Positions 62,352 through 64,000 of a stretch of DNA of 64,000 nt are shown piece by piece. Position 1 is the first letter of the stretch, and each line of letters begins with the position of its first letter. This DNA comes from Amycolatopsis sp. (lineage in GTDB: Bacteria; Actinomycetota; Actinomycetes; Mycobacteriales; Pseudonocardiaceae): NCBI RefSeq assembly GCF_025464955.1, contig NZ_JAODNM010000033.1, positions 1 through 64,000 on the forward strand, written 5' to 3'. Both the position numbers and the translations under genes were made by a program. The notes below the pieces were generated by a model. The model made no database searches. It was not told the origin of the DNA and saw nothing but the letters and a program-made list of their open reading frames with translations.

Positions 62352-62789
62352 TCAGATTCTTTGGGCGAGTCGGTCAAGCAGCGGCGCGGCCGCCGCGAGC
62401 TGCTCCAGCTCCCCCGGCGTGAAGCCGTCCGCCAGCGCCAGTGCGAGCAGTTCCGTGCGGGCGCTGCGCTTGTCCTTCAACGCTTGCCGGCCCGCGTCGG
62501 TCAGCGCCAGGACCACACGCCTGCCGTCCTGCGGGTCCGGGCTCCGCTCGATCAGACCGCGGGCCTGAAGTCCGCCGAGCGTCGCCCCCATCGCCTGCGC
62601 GGTGATCTGCTCCTGACGGGCCAGTGCTGCCGACGTCGTCGGGCCCGCGCGATCCAGCAGCGACAGAGCCGCCCGCTCAGGCATCGTGAGCTCACCCTCG
62701 ACGCGCGTTTGACGCGCTCGCCTCAGCAGCGCGCCGACGCTCGCCAGCAGGGCGGTGGCGAGCGTAGCGGGGGTCAGCTCGTCGCTCAT
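62352..62789 (-). CDS. MarR-family transcriptional regulator
   Basis: 145 aa from ATG 62789. Winged helix: AALSLLDRAGPTTSAALARQ, EQITAQAMGATLGGLQARGL, IERSPDPQDGRRVVLALTDA and GRQALKDKR (about 38-110). First gene of the MarR-PEBP-MFS operon; a CTAAGGCT/AGCCTTAG palindrome immediately upstream of its start is its likely autoregulatory operator. Confidence 0.93.
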   Translation of the reverse strand: MSDELTPATLATALLASVGALLRRARQTRVEGELTMPERAALSLLDRAGPTTSAALARQEQITAQAMGATLGGLQARGLIERSPDPQDGRRVVLALTDAGRQALKDKRSARTELLALALADGFTPGELEQLAAAAPLLDRLAQRI

Positions 62790-62792
62790 ATG

Positions 62793-62820
62793 CTAAGGCT
62801 ACTTTATAAACCAGCCTTAG
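62793..62820. promoter_or_regulatory. MarR operator palindrome
   Basis: CTAAGGCT (62793-62800) - ACTTTATAAACC - AGCCTTAG (62813-62820). Perfect 8-bp arms; the AT-rich spacer contains TTTATAAA, a likely -10 region for the minus-strand operon. Three bases upstream of the MarR start codon. Confidence 0.75.
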
Positions 62821-62865
62821 TAAAGTCGTCCTGCCCTGGCCCGGGAGGGTGGACCGACGAGCGGG

Positions 62866-63459
62866 TTAGCTGAGACTGTTGACGCAGGCCACGGACAGGG
62901 CGACTGCTTGATCGCGACTCACAATGGGCGACTCGGGCGCCGCTGACGAAACGGGGCGGCCCGTACCGCCGAAATCAAACGTCAGCGCCAGGAGATTATT
63001 ACCGGAGTCGTCGACTTCGATCGAGAACTGGCGATTGTCCGCGTCGCGTGAACTTCCCGCTGTCGACTGCACCGTATAATTCTCGATGCGCTCGACCTTG
63101 CACTGATGAGCAGAGGGATCGCCGCAGTCACCTTTGGACTGCGTTATCGTCGGTCGCGTCAGGTTGATTTCAACCTCTCCCGAACTGCCGTCGGTTCCCC
63201 GTACGGCGACATCGACACGAAAGGCAGTGCCAGCACCATCCGGGGACGTAGTCACCGTCGATTGGGCGTGCACGGTAGCGGAATTCACCGCAGCCCACTT
63301 GGCGACCGCGGCGAGCAGAAGGTCTTTGCCGACCACTCCGTCCGGTATCGATCGTGCGTGATTACCCTGCTCCGGAACGGTTGGGGCGGAACATCCAGCA
63401 CAGAGGGTGCCGATTCCGAAGAGTGTCGACAAGAAGATAATTGCATAGGCCTTGCTCAC
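62866..63459 (-). CDS. lipoprotein, function unknown
   Basis: 197 aa from GTG 63459 (GGGGGAGC upstream). Signal AYAIIFLSTLFGIGTLCAGC with lipobox Cys about residue 21. The mature part resembles LppX/LprG-like folds loosely: AKWAAVNSATVHAQSTVTTS, FRVDVAVRGTDGSSGEVEIN, LTRPTITQSKG and FSIEVDDSGNNLLALTFDFG. Downstream of a histidine kinase on the same strand (28-base gap), so possibly one envelope-sensing operon. Confidence 0.8.
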   Translation of the reverse strand: MSKAYAIIFLSTLFGIGTLCAGCSAPTVPEQGNHARSIPDGVVGKDLLLAAVAKWAAVNSATVHAQSTVTTSPDGAGTAFRVDVAVRGTDGSSGEVEINLTRPTITQSKGDCGDPSAHQCKVERIENYTVQSTAGSSRDADNRQFSIEVDDSGNNLLALTFDFGGTGRPVSSAAPESPIVSRDQAVALSVACVNSLS

Positions 63460-63487
63460 CCTGTTTGCTCCCCCGCTTTTACGAACG

Positions 63488-64000
63488 TTACCTGCCAGTG
63501 TGCGGTGGTGCGGCGGGTAATTGCACCGTGACGCGGAGCCCGCCGTCGGCGCGGGGGGTGAGGGTGAGGGTTCCCTCGTGTGCCTGGGTGATGCTTTTGA
63601 CGATGGCCAGGCCGAGGCCGACACCTGCTGCGTGGTCGGTGCGTATGCGTTGGCTGCCGCGCTGAAACGGCTCGACAAGCGTGGAAACCACTTCTGGGGA
63701 AAGGTTCTTGCCGGTGTTCTCGACAGCGAGCAATACAGCTTTGGGTTGAACGCTGGTCGTGACCCACACCGTGCCCTGTTCAGGCAGGTTGTGGACGATC
63801 GCGTTGTGCACCAGGTTCGTCGTCATCTGCAGGAGGAGCGCGCGTGAGCCGATGGTGGGGGTCATCTCGCCGGCGATCTCGATGATGAGGCCACGTTTTT
63901 CTGCGAGCGGGAGAAGCGTTTCGGTGGCCTCTTCCGCGATGAGGGAAAGGTCGACGTGTTCTCGGCCAAAGGACCGCTGGTTGGCGCGGCTGAGCAGGAG
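63488..64000 (-). CDS. sensor histidine kinase, C-terminal part (cut by window edge)
   Basis: Only the catalytic end is inside the window. From the edge: LLLSRANQRSFGREHVDLSL, then IAEEATETLLPLAEKRGL, N-box LLQMTTNLVHNAIVHNLPEQ, G1 VLLAVENTGKNL, F-box EPFQRG, and the G2 box AAGVGLGLAIVKSITQAHEG. Typical HATPase_c domain of an OmpR-system kinase. The preceding HisKA and sensor domains lie beyond 64000. Confidence 0.92.
   Translation of the reverse strand, partial: LLLSRANQRSFGREHVDLSLIAEEATETLLPLAEKRGLIIEIAGEMTPTIGSRALLLQMTTNLVHNAIVHNLPEQGTVWVTTSVQPKAVLLAVENTGKNLSPEVVSTLVEPFQRGSQRIRTDHAAGVGLGLAIVKSITQAHEGTLTLTPRADGGLRVTVQLPAAPPHTGR

Overview
The window is a high-GC actinomycete chromosome segment, most likely from the Pseudonocardiaceae (Amycolatopsis-like). 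Reasons: uniformly high GC with strong third-position bias, frequent GTG starts, a mycothiol-dependent-type enzyme (MDMPI family), MurT/GatD lipid II amidation genes, an HSP18-type regulator, DUF6292 and DUF6542 proteins, TatB, and many secreted TAT/Sec proteins. It looks like an accessory, decaying-and-rearranging chromosome arm rather than a core region. Several genes are remnants: NHEJ ligase D pieces, a TetR C-terminus, a D-arm-less tRNA-Ala, a MerR protein and a fasciclin protein that each lost an internal block, and a frameshifted SGNH esterase.

Layout. 1-3.3 kb: broken NHEJ genes, a TetR/SnoaL-like pair, a degenerate tRNA with an intact terminator, and nested hairpins. 3.3-4.8 kb: MarR regulator divergent from a prolyl aminopeptidase, with a 17-bp-arm palindrome between them. 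5.0-11.1 kb: TetR regulator divergent from a tightly coupled glycan operon (GH29 fucosidase, SGNH esterase, lectin-like phosphoesterase, GH1 beta-glucosidase). 11.2-13.8 kb: small heat-shock block (Hsp20, small protein, DUF6292; divergent HSP18-type regulator; MerR with an internal deletion). 14.3-17.9 kb: MDMPI enzyme and MFS exporter divergent from an XRE regulator. 18.4-21.1 kb: LCP cell-wall ligase, DUF6542 membrane protein and TatB. 21.4-25 kb: methyltransferase and HAD-fold protein, overlapping. 25.6-27.5 kb: secreted PL20/heparin-lyase-like protein and a secreted propeller. 27.7-30.2 kb: GatD/MurT. 30.4-37.3 kb: lipoprotein-ABC-ABC-permease-response regulator operon with a divergent histidine kinase. 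37.5-43.8 kb: two DUF347 membrane proteins, UppP, a small membrane protein, a secreted phosphoesterase and a lipoprotein. 44.2-49.9 kb: secreted proteins, two sharing an identical Ig plus galactose-binding-like tail. 50-51.4 kb: epimerase and MarR. 51.6-56.1 kb: a giant multidomain lyase and a PL7 alginate lyase. 56.9-64 kb: fasciclin remnant, LLM oxidoreductase, aquaporin, MarR-PEBP-MFS operon, lipoprotein and the end of a sensor kinase.

Two themes recur. (1) Extracellular polysaccharide attack: PL7, PL14-like, PL20-like, GH29, GH1, a BNR/sialidase-like protein, CBM2 and FN3 modules, and three secreted PF04185 phosphoesterases. (2) Cell-envelope biology: LCP, MurT/GatD, UppP, and the ABC/two-component module. 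Intergenic regions hold several clean regulatory palindromes and a dispersed GTGGGACTCG-type hairpin family. All functional calls come from reading motifs; no database search was possible.
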